DNA of 64,000 nt from Afipia felis ATCC 53690 (lineage in GTDB: Bacteria; Pseudomonadota; Alphaproteobacteria; Rhizobiales; Xanthobacteraceae): contig NZ_KB375270.1 in the NCBI RefSeq assembly GCF_000314735.2, positions 3,788,001 to 3,852,000 of the forward strand, read 5' to 3'. Positions 18,780 to 27,842 of this stretch are shown here, in pieces. Numbering within the stretch: the first letter of the stretch is position 1; the number at the start of each line of letters is the position of its first letter. The translations under genes and the position numbers were made by a program. A model generated the notes under the pieces. The model saw only the letters and a program-made list of their open reading frames with translations, was not told the DNA's origin and searched no databases.

Positions 18780-19876
18780 GCACCTCTCATGCGATGCCAC
18801 GGTCAGCCTGGATTTTTCCGGGGCTGGCCGTTTTGCTGTTTGCGGCCACGGCAATCCCCTCGCTCGGCATCGGCTTTACCCATTCCATTCAAGGTTTGGT
18901 TTTCGCGGGCGTCCTGCTCGTCATCCTGTTCGGCACGGTATTCGCGGCCGTCCATCATGCCGAGGTGATCGCGGAGCGGATCGGCGAGCCGTTCGGCACG
19001 TTGCTGCTGACGCTCGCCGTCACCGTCATCGAGGTTGCCCTGATCATGACGCTGATGCTGGGCGAGCAGGAGGTGCCGACGCTGGCGCGTGACACGGTAT
19101 TTTCCGTGGTCATGATCGTCTGCAACGGACTGGTCGGCGCGTGCATCCTGGTCGGCGGATTGCGCTACCGCGAGCAGGAATTCCAGATCACCGGCGTCAA
19201 CGTCTATCTCTGCGTGCTCACGGTGTTCGCGACCATCACGCTGGTGCTGCCGAATTACACGCTGGAAACGCCGGGCCCGGTCTATTCGCATCTGCAACTC
19301 GGCTTCGTCAGCGTTGTCACGATCATTCTCTACGGGGTGTTTCTCTACACCCAGACCATCCGCCATCGCGATTACTTCATCGGCGGACAGCGGGATGGGG
19401 AAGGCCATGTCGTGGCTTCCGGCGGGGTGCTTGTGGTCAGCTGCGTGTTGCTGATCGTTTCGCTGGTGGCGGTTGTGCTGCTCGCCAAGAAATTTTCACT
19501 GGTGGTCGATGCGGGTGCCGCCATGATCGGCGCGCCGCCGGCCTTTGCCGGCGTGGTGGTTGCCATGCTAGTGCTGTTGCCGGAAAGCATCGCGGCGCTG
19601 TCCGCGGCCCGCAAGAACGATCTGCAGAAAAGCATCAACCTCGCGCTCGGCTCTTCGCTCGCCACTATCGGCCTGACCATCCCGGCGGTGTCGGAGGCGG
19701 CCTATCTCTTCGACAAGACGCTGGTGCTTGGGCTTCCCTCCCGCGACATCGCGCTTCTGGCGATGACCATGCTGGTCAGCATGATGACGTTCGGAACCGG
19801 CCGCACCAACATCCTGTTCGGGATGGTTCATCTGGTCGTGTTCGCCGTCTTCCTGTTGCTGGTTTTCGTTCCCTGA
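18776..19876 (+). CDS. Calcium/proton antiporter, ChaA/y4hA-like
   Basis: Encodes 366 residues with about eleven hydrophobic segments. The two acidic helices that mark the CaCA superfamily repeats are clear: VIEVALIMTLMLG in the first half and LVLLPESIAALSAARKNDLQ in the second. It resembles E. coli ChaA and rhizobial y4hA ionic transporters, inner-membrane Ca2+(Na+)/H+ antiporters. It starts within the stop codon of the propeller gene (ATGA), so the two are probably translated together; a reason for this pairing is not obvious. No regulatory site is seen. Confidence 0.88.
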   Translation: MSTSHAMPRSAWIFPGLAVLLFAATAIPSLGIGFTHSIQGLVFAGVLLVILFGTVFAAVHHAEVIAERIGEPFGTLLLTLAVTVIEVALIMTLMLGEQEVPTLARDTVFSVVMIVCNGLVGACILVGGLRYREQEFQITGVNVYLCVLTVFATITLVLPNYTLETPGPVYSHLQLGFVSVVTIILYGVFLYTQTIRHRDYFIGGQRDGEGHVVASGGVLVVSCVLLIVSLVAVVLLAKKFSLVVDAGAAMIGAPPAFAGVVVAMLVLLPESIAALSAARKNDLQKSINLALGSSLATIGLTIPAVSEAAYLFDKTLVLGLPSRDIALLAMTMLVSMMTFGTGRTNILFGMVHLVVFAVFLLLVFVP

Positions 19877-19880
19877 AGGT

Positions 19881-20195
19881 ATGCGGCGATTGTTATGTGC
19901 TCGACGCCTGTCTGATCGAGAGCGCGCTCATCCTTCAAAACAACGTGACATTGTTTATGCGAGGGGAGCATGTTCAGGGGGTGAGCTCACTCACGATATT
20001 CCGGGTCTGGAAGGGCGGCTGCTCAACGTCGGTAAGGCGAGTGTCGGTGGAATCTATGATTTCCTGCGCACAGACCATGCCAAATTCGGTGTCGGCGGGC
20101 TGGTGAGCCAGTACGCGATCCCTCACGATCTCATCAGCCTGTACAGCAAGGACCCCACCAGCTTCATGGTGCTTGGCCGCTTAAAGATGCTGTAA
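19881..20195 (+). pseudogene. Probable 3' remnant of an outer-membrane/periplasmic protein gene
   Basis: The frame encodes 104 residues, but only the last about 70 look like real protein. That part is GGELTHDIPGLEGRLL, then KASVGGIYDFLRTDHAKFGVGGL and IPHDLISLYSKDPTSFMVLGRLKML, with the alternating pattern of the last strands of a beta-barrel. The N-terminal part (MRRLLCARRLSDRERA) is arginine-rich junk with no signal peptide or ribosome site. The likeliest reading is a 5'-deleted gene after chaA. I do not recognise the family with confidence. It could also be a small functional ORF. Confidence 0.4.
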
Positions 20196-20304
20196 CCGAA
20201 CTGTGCGAAGGAGGGATCGAATTGCCACCATGCGGTCGCAGTTGATCCCTCAATCGGCCCAAAAGTTCCCGCATGCAGACCCGGCGCGGGGAGCACATTC
20301 GGCG

Positions 20305-21186
20305 ATGATCAAGAAGTTTCTGTCCAAATATCTGCTGGAGGTCATACCCTCCATCGTGGCGACGGTCGTCGGCGCCTACATCGTCACCAATTACATCAAC
20401 GCCAAGCCGCCCGCCGAGAAGCCCCCGGCGGCGGTTTCCAGTCAGGCTCCGGCCGAGACGCTCGCGACCCTGCCTGCCAAGGGCGATACCGCCGCGAAGG
20501 CCGAGGCCGCCGCCAAGGCTGCTGAAACGAAGGCTGCTTCCGAACGGCTTGCGAACGAGAAAGCTGCGGCGATCAAAGCCTCTGCCGAAAAGGCTGCCAC
20601 CGAGAAGGCCGAAGCGCGCAGGGCGGCCGAACGGCTCGCCAGCGAAAAGCGCGAGGTCGAGAAGCGGGAACTGGAGCGGAAGGAAGCCGAGCGGCACGAG
20701 GCTGAGAAGCGCGAGCATGTGCTCGCCAAGGTCAATCCTTCAGTCAGAACTCCGGCCGTCAAGCCGATCGAGGAAAGTGCAGCGAATCCTGACGCCAACG
20801 ATCTTGCGCGCGCCGCCATCGCGAGGTTACGGGCCGAGCAGCCGATGCCGGTTGCGCAGCCGGTGACGAAAATGCCCGAACATCCGGTGGCTCCGGTGAT
20901 CGCGGCACCTGGCTCGCAGCCCGCGGCTCCGCCGATGCGCGAAGCCAATATCAACCCGACCGAACCGATGCCTCCGGCCGCGGTCGCACCGCTGCCGACA
21001 GCCACCATCGCGACCACGCCGCCGGTTGCCGATGTCAGCGCCTCGCGCATGGTGCCACCCGCGGACATTCCCTTGCGCCCGCTCGATCTGCAGCCCAGTG
21101 ACCAGGGCAAAAAAGACAATGGCTCTGTCGTCTCCGACATGATGTCGGCGACCAAATCCGCGTTTCAGGCTGTGCTGCCACGCTAG
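20305..21186 (+). CDS. Membrane-anchored Ala/Lys/Glu-rich coiled-coil protein
   Basis: From the ATG at 20305 (MIKKFLSKYLLEVIPSIVAT) it encodes 293 residues; the longer frame from 20203 adds a disordered leader without support. One N-terminal membrane helix (VIPSIVATVVGAYIVTNYI) is followed by a charged Ala/Lys/Glu helical stretch (about 60-150), probably a coiled coil resembling TolA-like stalks. The rest is a Pro/Ala-rich disordered segment with a short C-terminal helix (SDMMSATKSAFQAVL). No enzyme motif is visible. It may be an inner-membrane structural or spacer protein. Function is unknown. Confidence 0.75.
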   Translation: MIKKFLSKYLLEVIPSIVATVVGAYIVTNYINAKPPAEKPPAAVSSQAPAETLATLPAKGDTAAKAEAAAKAAETKAASERLANEKAAAIKASAEKAATEKAEARRAAERLASEKREVEKRELERKEAERHEAEKREHVLAKVNPSVRTPAVKPIEESAANPDANDLARAAIARLRAEQPMPVAQPVTKMPEHPVAPVIAAPGSQPAAPPMREANINPTEPMPPAAVAPLPTATIATTPPVADVSASRMVPPADIPLRPLDLQPSDQGKKDNGSVVSDMMSATKSAFQAVLPR

Positions 21187-21195
21187 CAGTCTGTT

Positions 21196-22365
21196 CTAGC
21201 GGCGCGGCTTTTTCTTCGCGGTTTTTGCAATCGTCTTTTTCACCGAAACCCGCTTGGCGGTCGGTCGGGCAGGTGCCGTCGTGCAGTCGTTTTCCGCCAT
21301 CGATGCGAAGAAGTCCTTCACGGTGCTGATCTCGCCGGGGCGCGATGCGCTATAGCCTGGCAGGCTCGAGACAGCGTCCTGGAATTCCTGACCCTTCATG
21401 AGATCGAGCAGATGCTGCATCGGTTGCGTCTCAAGAAACGCGCGGTGGCAGACAAAGAAATAATCCTCGGTCAGGAGCTGGATGAAATCGAGCCCGAACT
21501 GCCGCGCAGCCGCCTCGACGCCGAAAGTCGCATCCGCCATGTCGCTCGCGACGAAGGCCGCCACCGCCGCGTGGGTGAATTCCATCTGCGTCTCGTGGAC
21601 ATCGGCGCGATCGATGTTGTGGAGCGCTAGCAGTTGATCGAACACCTGCCGCGTGCCGGAATCGTGGTCGCGGTTGACGAAGCGGGCCTTGCGCGCGACG
21701 AGATCCTCCAGTGAGTGGATTTGCAGCGGATTGCCGCGCTTCACCATCAGGCCCATCTCACGGGTGACGAGGCTGATGACGCGATCCTCGCGCGGATCGA
21801 GCCATTCGAGGCAGGCGCGGATGTTCTGCTCGCGCAACGGGCCGCGCGGCAGATGCACGCCGGAAAGGTCGCAGGCATTCTGCGCGAGCGATACCAGCGA
21901 GTTCTGGTTGCTGACGTAGCGAAGGTCGACGCCGAGGCCGGGCCGGCGATCGAGCATCTCGCGCAGTTTCGACACCGCGAAACCGTGACTTGCGTGGACG
22001 CGGATCACCGACGGCTCCTGATGCAGGAACGGCTTGATCTCGCTCGCAAGCTCCTGCGCGAGGTTCTGCAATTGCGGGCCGAGACGCGCCTCCAGCCGCT
22101 GGCCTGCCCAGACCAGCTTTTCGCCGAACGGCGTCAGCGTCGTGCCGCGGCCGCGCTGACGCTCGACGAGCGGCGCGCCGAAGAACGCCGACCATTGCTC
22201 GATCAGATTCCAGACGTGGCGGTACGACAGATTGGCGTGCGTGGCGGCGCTGGTGAGCTTTCCGGTCTGCCGGATCTCATTGAGGATTCCGAGCATGACG
22301 ATGGCGGCCTGCGGGCTGCCTTCTTTACGAAATCGCCAGACCGGTTCGATTTCGATATGGAGCAT
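21196..22365 (-). CDS. ModE-type HTH regulator with periplasmic-binding-protein-like domain
   Basis: Encodes 389 residues. The N-terminal about 110 residues form a LysR/ModE winged helix (GKLTSAATHANLSYRHVWNL, then LVERQRGRGTTLTPFGEKL). Residues about 118-335 form a binding domain of the PBP/molybdate type (VIRVHASHGFAVSKLREML). The tail is basic (KRVSVKKTIAKTAKKKPRR). The family has been seen near molybdenum enzymes, but the ligand here is not known; it could be an oxyanion or an organic acid. It is divergent from the aldehyde dehydrogenase gene. The ATG has AAGGAAAGG upstream. A perfect inverted repeat just upstream of its start suggests autoregulation. Confidence 0.85.
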   Translation of the reverse strand: MLHIEIEPVWRFRKEGSPQAAIVMLGILNEIRQTGKLTSAATHANLSYRHVWNLIEQWSAFFGAPLVERQRGRGTTLTPFGEKLVWAGQRLEARLGPQLQNLAQELASEIKPFLHQEPSVIRVHASHGFAVSKLREMLDRRPGLGVDLRYVSNQNSLVSLAQNACDLSGVHLPRGPLREQNIRACLEWLDPREDRVISLVTREMGLMVKRGNPLQIHSLEDLVARKARFVNRDHDSGTRQVFDQLLALHNIDRADVHETQMEFTHAAVAAFVASDMADATFGVEAAARQFGLDFIQLLTEDYFFVCHRAFLETQPMQHLLDLMKGQEFQDAVSSLPGYSASRPGEISTVKDFFASMAENDCTTAPARPTAKRVSVKKTIAKTAKKKPRR

Positions 22366-22377
22366 CGTGCCTTTCCT

Positions 22378-22395
22378 TATGCATGAATGTGCATA
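22378..22395. promoter_or_regulatory. Candidate operator of the ModE/PBP-type regulator
   Basis: The perfect inverted repeat TATGCA-N6-TGCATA lies 12 bp upstream of the regulator's start codon, in the shared region with the divergent aldehyde dehydrogenase gene. A second palindrome, GGAACGTTCC, lies at 22402-22411. Either could be the regulator's site; assignment is inference. Confidence 0.5.
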
Positions 22396-22478
22396 TTACA
22401 GGGAACGTTCCTGTCTAAGATATCATATTTTTTATTGGCTAAATCATCCTACCTTAAAGAACAAGAAAAAGGAGAAAT

Positions 22479-23969
22479 ATGATGTCTGTAGCATATGACT
22501 ACGATGCTGCATCGCTCATCAGGCGTGTTTCGGCCAGAGAGAAGTTGCTCGTCATCGACGGCAAGCTCGTTCCCTCCGCCTCCGGCAAGACCTTCAGAAG
22601 CATCAACCCTGCCACCGAAGAGGTGATTGCCACCGTCTCCGAGGGCGGCGTGGAAGATGTAGAGCGGGCCGTTGCCGCAGCTAGGCGGGCGTTCGAAGGC
22701 CCATGGAGCCTGATGCGTGCCGCCGAGCGGAGCAAAATTCTGTTCCGGCTCGTCGATCTGATGAAGGAGCATGCCGATGAACTCGCCGAGCTCGAAAGCC
22801 TCGATGCCGGCAAACCTATATCCAGTGTGTTGCGGCAGGATCTGCCCGCCGCGATCGATACCCTGACCTACTATGCCGGATGGGCCGACAAGGTTCATGG
22901 CGAAGTGATTCCTGCGCGTGAGGACGCGCTGACCTACACCGTGCGCGAGCCGGTGGGTGTGGTCGCGGCGATCGTGCCGTGGAATTTCCCGATGATGATC
23001 GGAATGTGGAAACTGGCTCCCGCGCTGGCATGTGGCTGTACCGTGGTGATGAAGCCGGCCGAACTGACGTCGCTCTCGGCATTGCGGATTGCCGAACTTG
23101 CACTTGAAGCCGGTCTGCCGGCCGGTGTGTTCAACGTCGTCGCGGGCTCCGGCCGCGTGGTCGGCGAGGCACTCGTCAATCATCCGGATGTCGACAAGAT
23201 CACGTTCACCGGCTCCCCTGGCGTTGGCCGTGGCATCATGAAGGGCGCTGCGAGCAACTTCAAACACGTCTCGCTCGAACTCGGCGGCAAGTCGGCCAAC
23301 GTGATCTTCGAGGATGCCGACGTTGCGGCAGCGACCAAGTCGGCAGCGTCGGGCGTGTTCTTCAACGCGGGCCAGGTGTGCTCGGCGGGTTCCCGCGTAC
23401 TCGCCCACGAGAAGGTCTATGATGAAGTCGTCGAGCGGCTGACGGCGCGCGCGCGGACCATGAAGATGGGCGATCCGTCGGATCGTTCCACCATGCTTGG
23501 CCCTGTGATCTCCGAAAAGCAGATGGACAGTATTCTCGGTTACGTCGACATCGGCCGTAAGGAGGGCGCGTCGCTCACCACCGGCGGCGAGCGGATCGGC
23601 AATCGCGGATTCTACATCGCACCGACGGTGTTCGCGAATGTCGAACACGAGATGCGCATCTCGCAGGAGGAAATCTTCGGGCCTGTGGTGAGCGTCATCA
23701 AGTTCAAGGACGACGCGGAGGCGCTACGCATCGCCAATGGCACGGCGTTCAGCCTTGCCGCGGGTGCATGGAGCCGCGACATCGGCCGCCTGCAGCACTT
23801 CGCCCGTCATGCGAAGGCGGGAACGGTGTGGTTGAATACGTTCGGCTACACAGACGTTCGTCTGCCGTGGGGCGGAGCGCACGATTCCGGTCTCGGCCGC
23901 GAGCGCGGCACCGCGGCGCTCAAGAATTTCACCGAAGAAAAGGTGGTCTGGCTCAACACCAGAGGCTGA
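22479..23969 (+). CDS. NAD(P)-dependent aldehyde dehydrogenase
   Basis: Encodes 496 residues, usual for the ALDH superfamily. The catalytic Cys is residue 301 (NAGQVCSAGSR) and the general base Glu is residue 267 (LELGGKSANV). The cofactor motif PWNFPMMIGMWK and FTGSPGVGRGI are present, as is EEIFGPV. It oxidises an aldehyde to the acid in the cytoplasm; the substrate is not evident, but sequence style is that of betaine-aldehyde/phenylacetaldehyde-type enzymes. The start has AAAGGAGAAAT immediately upstream; a second ATG follows. It lies divergent from the PBP-type regulator, which is the obvious candidate to control it. Confidence 0.93.
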   Translation: MMSVAYDYDAASLIRRVSAREKLLVIDGKLVPSASGKTFRSINPATEEVIATVSEGGVEDVERAVAAARRAFEGPWSLMRAAERSKILFRLVDLMKEHADELAELESLDAGKPISSVLRQDLPAAIDTLTYYAGWADKVHGEVIPAREDALTYTVREPVGVVAAIVPWNFPMMIGMWKLAPALACGCTVVMKPAELTSLSALRIAELALEAGLPAGVFNVVAGSGRVVGEALVNHPDVDKITFTGSPGVGRGIMKGAASNFKHVSLELGGKSANVIFEDADVAAATKSAASGVFFNAGQVCSAGSRVLAHEKVYDEVVERLTARARTMKMGDPSDRSTMLGPVISEKQMDSILGYVDIGRKEGASLTTGGERIGNRGFYIAPTVFANVEHEMRISQEEIFGPVVSVIKFKDDAEALRIANGTAFSLAAGAWSRDIGRLQHFARHAKAGTVWLNTFGYTDVRLPWGGAHDSGLGRERGTAALKNFTEEKVVWLNTRG

Positions 23970-24015
23970 GCTTGCAGGAACTTCCTCCGCCGTCTGTGAG
24001 GAGGCCCTACAAACG

Positions 24016-24046
24016 AAAAACGCGGGCCGCAAGGCCCGCGTTTTTT
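24016..24046. terminator. Bidirectional terminator between ALDH and rpsU
   Basis: The stem CGCGGGCC/GGCCCGCG has a GCAA tetraloop, with five As before and six Ts after, so it works for both converging genes. Confidence 0.9.
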
Positions 24047-24068
24047 AAGTCTGAAAGAAAGAGGTCGC

Positions 24069-24362
24069 TTAGCGAGCGGGGCGCGGCGCGCCACCGGCTG
24101 CACCGCCACGGCCGCCAGCGCCACGATCCGCGCCGAACACCGGCTTCGGCTTCATCGGCAGCAGGCCTTCGCGCTGCAGCTTCTTGCGAGCGAGCTTACG
24201 GGCGCGGCGAACGGCTTCAGCCTTCTCGCGGGCCTTCTTCTCGGAGGGCTTTTCGTAATGACCGCGGAGCTTCATCTCGCGGAAAATACCCTCGCGCTGC
24301 ATCTTCTTCTTCAGCGCCTTGAGGGCCTGATCGACATTGTTATCGCGGACGAGAACCTGCAC
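24069..24362 (-). CDS. rpsU: 30S ribosomal protein S21
   Basis: Encodes 97 residues starting [20 protein letters not shown], the classic bS21 N-terminus, with the [20 protein letters not shown] helix. Beyond residue 70 it has a Gly/Ala/Arg-rich extension ([15 protein letters not shown]), common in Rhizobiales. It binds the 30S platform near the 3' end of 16S rRNA and assists initiation. It is monocistronic and ends at a strong bidirectional terminator. Confidence 0.97.
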   Translation of the reverse strand: MQVLVRDNNVDQALKALKKKMQREGIFREMKLRGHYEKPSEKKAREKAEAVRRARKLARKKLQREGLLPMKPKPVFGADRGAGGRGGAAGGAPRPAR

Positions 24363-24627
24363 GCGGCATCCTTTTTTGGTTCGAAAGCCTGAAAATGGGG
24401 ACGTAAAGAAGGGCCGCCAAAGGCAAAGCCCTTCACGTCGAAGTCGGGTTTCTACCAGATCGGGGGGGTAGTGTCCACGCCTGTGGACAGGGTTTTTCGC
24501 AGATACGGATGTCAGAATTCTGGGTCAGAATCGACCCCGGCGGAGCGTGATTCGAAGATTTGGCGGGGTTTCAGCCTGGGTTCCTTCGAACGAGCGGTCT
24601 GACGCCACCGTTTGAAGGAGACGAGAT

Positions 24628-25344
24628 ATGAATGCGAAAAAATATGCCGCCGAGCTGATCGGCACCTTCTGGCTCACATTCGCGGGTTGCGGCAGCGCCG
24701 TTCTCGCGGCGGCCTTTCCGCAGGTCGGTATCGGCCTTCTGGGCGTGGCGTTCACCTTCGGCCTGAGCGTCGTCACGATGGCCTTCGCCATTGGCCATAT
24801 CTCCGGCTGCCATCTCAACCCGGCGGTGACGGTGGGACTTTGCGCGGGCGGCCGCTTTCCCGGCAGCCAGGTCATTCCCTACATCATCGCGCAGGTGATC
24901 GGCGCGATCGCAGGCGCGGCTCTGCTCTATGTCATCGCCAGCGGCAAAGCGGGCTTCGACCTTGCTGGCGGCTTCGCCTCCAACGGCTATGGCGATCACT
25001 CGCCGGGCAAATACACGCTGATGGCAGGCTTCGTCTGCGAAGTGACCATGACGGCGATGTTCCTGTTCGTCATCATGGGCGCGACCCACGGCCGCGCTCC
25101 TGCAGGCTTCGCGCCGCTCGCCATCGGCCTTGCGCTCGTCATGATCCACCTCGTCAGCATTCCCGTCACCAACACTTCGGTGAACCCGGCGCGCAGCACC
25201 GGCCCGGCGTTGTTCGTCGGCGGCTGGGCCTTGCAGCAGCTCTGGCTGTTCTGGGTCGCGCCGCTGATCGGCGGCGTCATCGGCGGGGTTGTCTATCGCT
25301 GGTTGAGCGACGAGCCGGCCGGCATCGTCGAGGGGCGGAAGTAA
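24628..25344 (+). CDS. aqpZ: Aquaporin Z
   Basis: Encodes 238 residues with six membrane helices and both NPA half-helix motifs ([10 protein letters not shown] and [13 protein letters not shown]). The selectivity Arg follows the second NPA, as in water-selective channels, and there is no glycerol-facilitator Asp. It should be an inner-membrane water channel. GAAGGAG lies just upstream of the ATG. Monocistronic, ending at a bidirectional terminator shared with purK. Confidence 0.96.
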   Translation: MNAKKYAAELIGTFWLTFAGCGSAVLAAAFPQVGIGLLGVAFTFGLSVVTMAFAIGHISGCHLNPAVTVGLCAGGRFPGSQVIPYIIAQVIGAIAGAALLYVIASGKAGFDLAGGFASNGYGDHSPGKYTLMAGFVCEVTMTAMFLFVIMGATHGRAPAGFAPLAIGLALVMIHLVSIPVTNTSVNPARSTGPALFVGGWALQQLWLFWVAPLIGGVIGGVVYRWLSDEPAGIVEGRK

Positions 25345-25360
25345 TCTCACGTCGAAACAC

Positions 25361-25392
25361 AAAGGCCGCTGCGAGCGATCGCGGCGGCCTTT
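25361..25392. terminator. Bidirectional terminator between aqpZ and purK
   Basis: The arms AAAGGCCGC and GCGGCCTTT pair around a 14-nt loop and are followed by TG and TTTT. They lie between two convergent genes. Confidence 0.82.
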
Positions 25393-25396
25393 TGTT

Positions 25397-26494
25397 TTAC
25401 TTGTGAGGTTTCACCTCGGTGACGTGCCCCATCTTGCGGCCCGGGCGCGGCGTGCCCTTGCCGTAGAGATGAACCGTTGCGCCGGGCACGGTCAGCCACT
25501 TGCCGTAGTCGAGAATATCGTCGCCGATCAGGTTGGTCATGGTGACCTGGCCGTGGCGGACCGGGACGCCGAGCGGCCAGCCCGCGATGGCGCGGATGTG
25601 CTGTTCGAACTGCGATATCGATGCGCCGTCGAGCGTCCAGTGGCCGGAATTGTGCACGCGCGGTGCGATCTCGTTGACGAGCAGGCTCGGCCCGTTCTCG
25701 CCGGGCACGACGAACATTTCCACGCCGAGCGCGCCGACATAATTCAGCGCGTTGGCGATTTTGGCCGCCATGTCGCGCGCCTGATCAGCCAGCGCGGGGG
25801 GGATCGCCGCCGGCGCGTGGGAGAATTTCAGGATGTGATCGCGGTGCTCGTTCTCGGTGACGTCGAAGCAGACGACCTCGCCGTTCGCCGAGCGCGCGGC
25901 GATCACGGAGACCTCCTTCTCGAACGGCACGAACGCTTCGAGGATCGCCGAGCGGGTGGACAGCGCCGCCCACACCGCGTCGAGGTCGTCGCCTTCGCGG
26001 ATCATCGCCTGGCCCTTGCCGTCATAACCGAAGCGGCGCGTCTTCAGCACCGCGGGCAGGCCGATCTTGGCGACCGCGCTGCGCAGGCTGTCGGCGGACG
26101 TCACGTCGGCGTAACCGGCGGTGCCGATGCCGAGACCATTGACGAAATTCTTCTCGATAAGGCGGTCCTGCGTCGTCCCCAGAACCTTTGTATCCGGCAG
26201 CACCGGACGGCGGGCCTGCAAAGCCAGCGCGGCGGCGGTCGGGACATTCTCGAATTCGTAGGTGATGACGTCGACGTCGGAGGCGAACAGTTCGAGCGCC
26301 TCGATGTCGGCATATTCGGCGCATGTGCAGTGCTGCACCACATCGAAGGCGGGCGAATCCGGGTCCGGCGAGAAAACGTGCGATTTAAGGCCGAGCCGCG
26401 CAGCGGCAAGCGCCAGCATCCGACCGAGCTGGCCGCCACCCAAAATGCCAACCGTGTCGCCGGGCTTCAGCGCCACCTGTTTCGAAGTAGTCAC
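25397..26494 (-). CDS. purK: N5-carboxyaminoimidazole ribonucleotide synthase
   Basis: Encodes 365 residues from a GTG at 26494. It has an N-terminal nucleotide-binding motif (TVGILGGGQLGRMLALAAARLG) and an ATP-grasp fold ending in NEIAPRVHNSGHWTLDG, diagnostic for PurK. It converts aminoimidazole ribonucleotide, ATP and bicarbonate to N5-CAIR in purine synthesis. It lies 11 bp downstream of purE, so the two steps are encoded in order in one operon. Confidence 0.96.
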   Translation of the reverse strand: MTTSKQVALKPGDTVGILGGGQLGRMLALAAARLGLKSHVFSPDPDSPAFDVVQHCTCAEYADIEALELFASDVDVITYEFENVPTAAALALQARRPVLPDTKVLGTTQDRLIEKNFVNGLGIGTAGYADVTSADSLRSAVAKIGLPAVLKTRRFGYDGKGQAMIREGDDLDAVWAALSTRSAILEAFVPFEKEVSVIAARSANGEVVCFDVTENEHRDHILKFSHAPAAIPPALADQARDMAAKIANALNYVGALGVEMFVVPGENGPSLLVNEIAPRVHNSGHWTLDGASISQFEQHIRAIAGWPLGVPVRHGQVTMTNLIGDDILDYGKWLTVPGATVHLYGKGTPRPGRKMGHVTEVKPHK

Positions 26495-26505
26495 TTAGGG
26501 AATCC

Positions 26506-26982
26506 TTATGGCCGCTCGGAGACGGCGGCGGTCTGTTGCTTGCGCCATGCGGCGAGTTTCGCTGCCAGCGCGCCGTCGGACAGCGCGAGCACGCTGGCGG
26601 CCAGAAGCGCAGCATTGATAGCGCCGGCTTTGCCGATCGCCAAGGTTCCAACCGGCACACCGGCCGGCATTTGCACGATGGAATACAGCGAATCCACACC
26701 CGACAGCGCCTTGGATTCCACGGGAACACCGAACACCGGCAGTTCGGTCAGGGCGGCGGTCATGCCGGGCAGGTGGGCGGCTCCGCCGGCGCCTGCGATC
26801 ACGACCTTATGGCCGGCGGCTTTAGCGCCTTTGGCGAAGCTGTAGAGCCGCTCCGGGGTGCGGTGGGCAGAGACGATCAGCCGTTCGGAGGCGACGCCGA
26901 GGGCGTCCAGCGTCTCGGCGGCATGCCGCATCGTCTCCCAGTCGGACTGGCTTCCCATGATGATGGCAACGGGGGCGGACAT
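26506..26982 (-). CDS. purE: N5-carboxyaminoimidazole ribonucleotide mutase
   Basis: Encodes 158 residues starting [18 protein letters not shown], with the class I PurE signature; [10 protein letters not shown] and [12 protein letters not shown] form the active site. It rearranges N5-CAIR to CAIR. The first gene of the purEK pair. No purine riboswitch or obvious PurR-type site was noticed upstream. Confidence 0.97.
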   Translation of the reverse strand: MSAPVAIIMGSQSDWETMRHAAETLDALGVASERLIVSAHRTPERLYSFAKGAKAAGHKVVIAGAGGAAHLPGMTAALTELPVFGVPVESKALSGVDSLYSIVQMPAGVPVGTLAIGKAGAINAALLAASVLALSDGALAAKLAAWRKQQTAAVSERP

Positions 26983-27128
26983 GGCGGCTCGATTCTCGAA
27001 AAAAGGGGGAAAGACAAGGATTACAGGAGCGCCCCCCTGCCGGGCAATGGCTTTGGGGGCTGGTTGGCATCACATGGTCAATGCCGGGCCCGGGCGTGGC
27101 TCCGGCTTTCGCAGGGCGCGAACGGCGG

Positions 27129-27335
27129 TCAGGCGATGATGTCCGGGGTGATCTGGTCTTCGAGGAAAGAAATCCGGTCGCGCAATTGCAGCTTGCGTTT
27201 TTTCAGCCGTTGCAGCTGCAGCAGGTCTGGCGCGGGAGAATGGTGCAAAGCCTCGATTGCGGCATCAAGGTCACGATGCTCCTGTTGCAACCGGGCCAGC
27301 TCGAGGGCGAATTCGTTATTGTCTTGTTCGGCCAT
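27129..27335 (-). CDS. DUF465/YdcH-family small coiled-coil protein (first)
   Basis: Encodes 68 residues starting MAEQDNNEFALELARLQQEHR; the longer frame upstream is unsupported. It is a single helical hairpin with heptad-like charge pattern (LQRLKKRKLQLRDRISFLED). The family is widespread and its role unknown. It is divergent from a second DUF465 gene 239 bp away. Confidence 0.85.
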   Translation of the reverse strand: MAEQDNNEFALELARLQQEHRDLDAAIEALHHSPAPDLLQLQRLKKRKLQLRDRISFLEDQITPDIIA

Positions 27336-27574
27336 GATTATCGACGGCTTGCCGGTCTGCGAAGCGCAGCTTGTTATCTTCATGGCAGAAAAGGACGCGC
27401 GGTGCCAGCCTTCGGAATTTTCCGGCCACATTTTCTGAAATGTGATCCGTTCCGTTTTCCGGACAGGAAGAAGTTTGAATGTGTCGCATCGATCCCAGTC
27501 GACAGATCGCAATTGCGATGTACAATCTTCCGTTCGACCTTGTATCTGACATCCACGGAAGAAGGAGACTTCTA

Positions 27575-27760
27575 ATGGCGATTCAGGCGCATCTCGTTGA
27601 ACTGGAGCGGAAACACCGCGTCCTCGAAAGCGAATTGCACGAGGCTTTGAAGAATCTCGCGACTGACGATGTGCGTATTGTCGAGCTGAAGCGGCGCAAG
27701 TTGCTGCTCAAGGATCAGATCGAGCGCCTCAAGGCGTCGGGCGGCCAAACGCTGCACTAG
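27575..27760 (+). CDS. DUF465/YdcH-family small coiled-coil protein (second)
   Basis: Encodes 61 residues starting MAIQAHLVELERKHRVLESE; GAAGGAG lies eight bases before the ATG at 27575, so the longer frame from 27479 is rejected. It has the same hairpin layout as its divergent neighbour (RIVELKRRKLLLKDQIERL). The two may form a heteromer or be a duplicated pair; function is unknown. Confidence 0.87.
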   Translation: MAIQAHLVELERKHRVLESELHEALKNLATDDVRIVELKRRKLLLKDQIERLKASGGQTLH

Positions 27761-27842
27761 CGTTTCTTCCGCTCTCTTTCACAAGGCTCAAGCTTCCCAA
27801 TTGAAAGTCTGGATGTGAAGGGCTGCTCGCCCGTCCGCTGTT

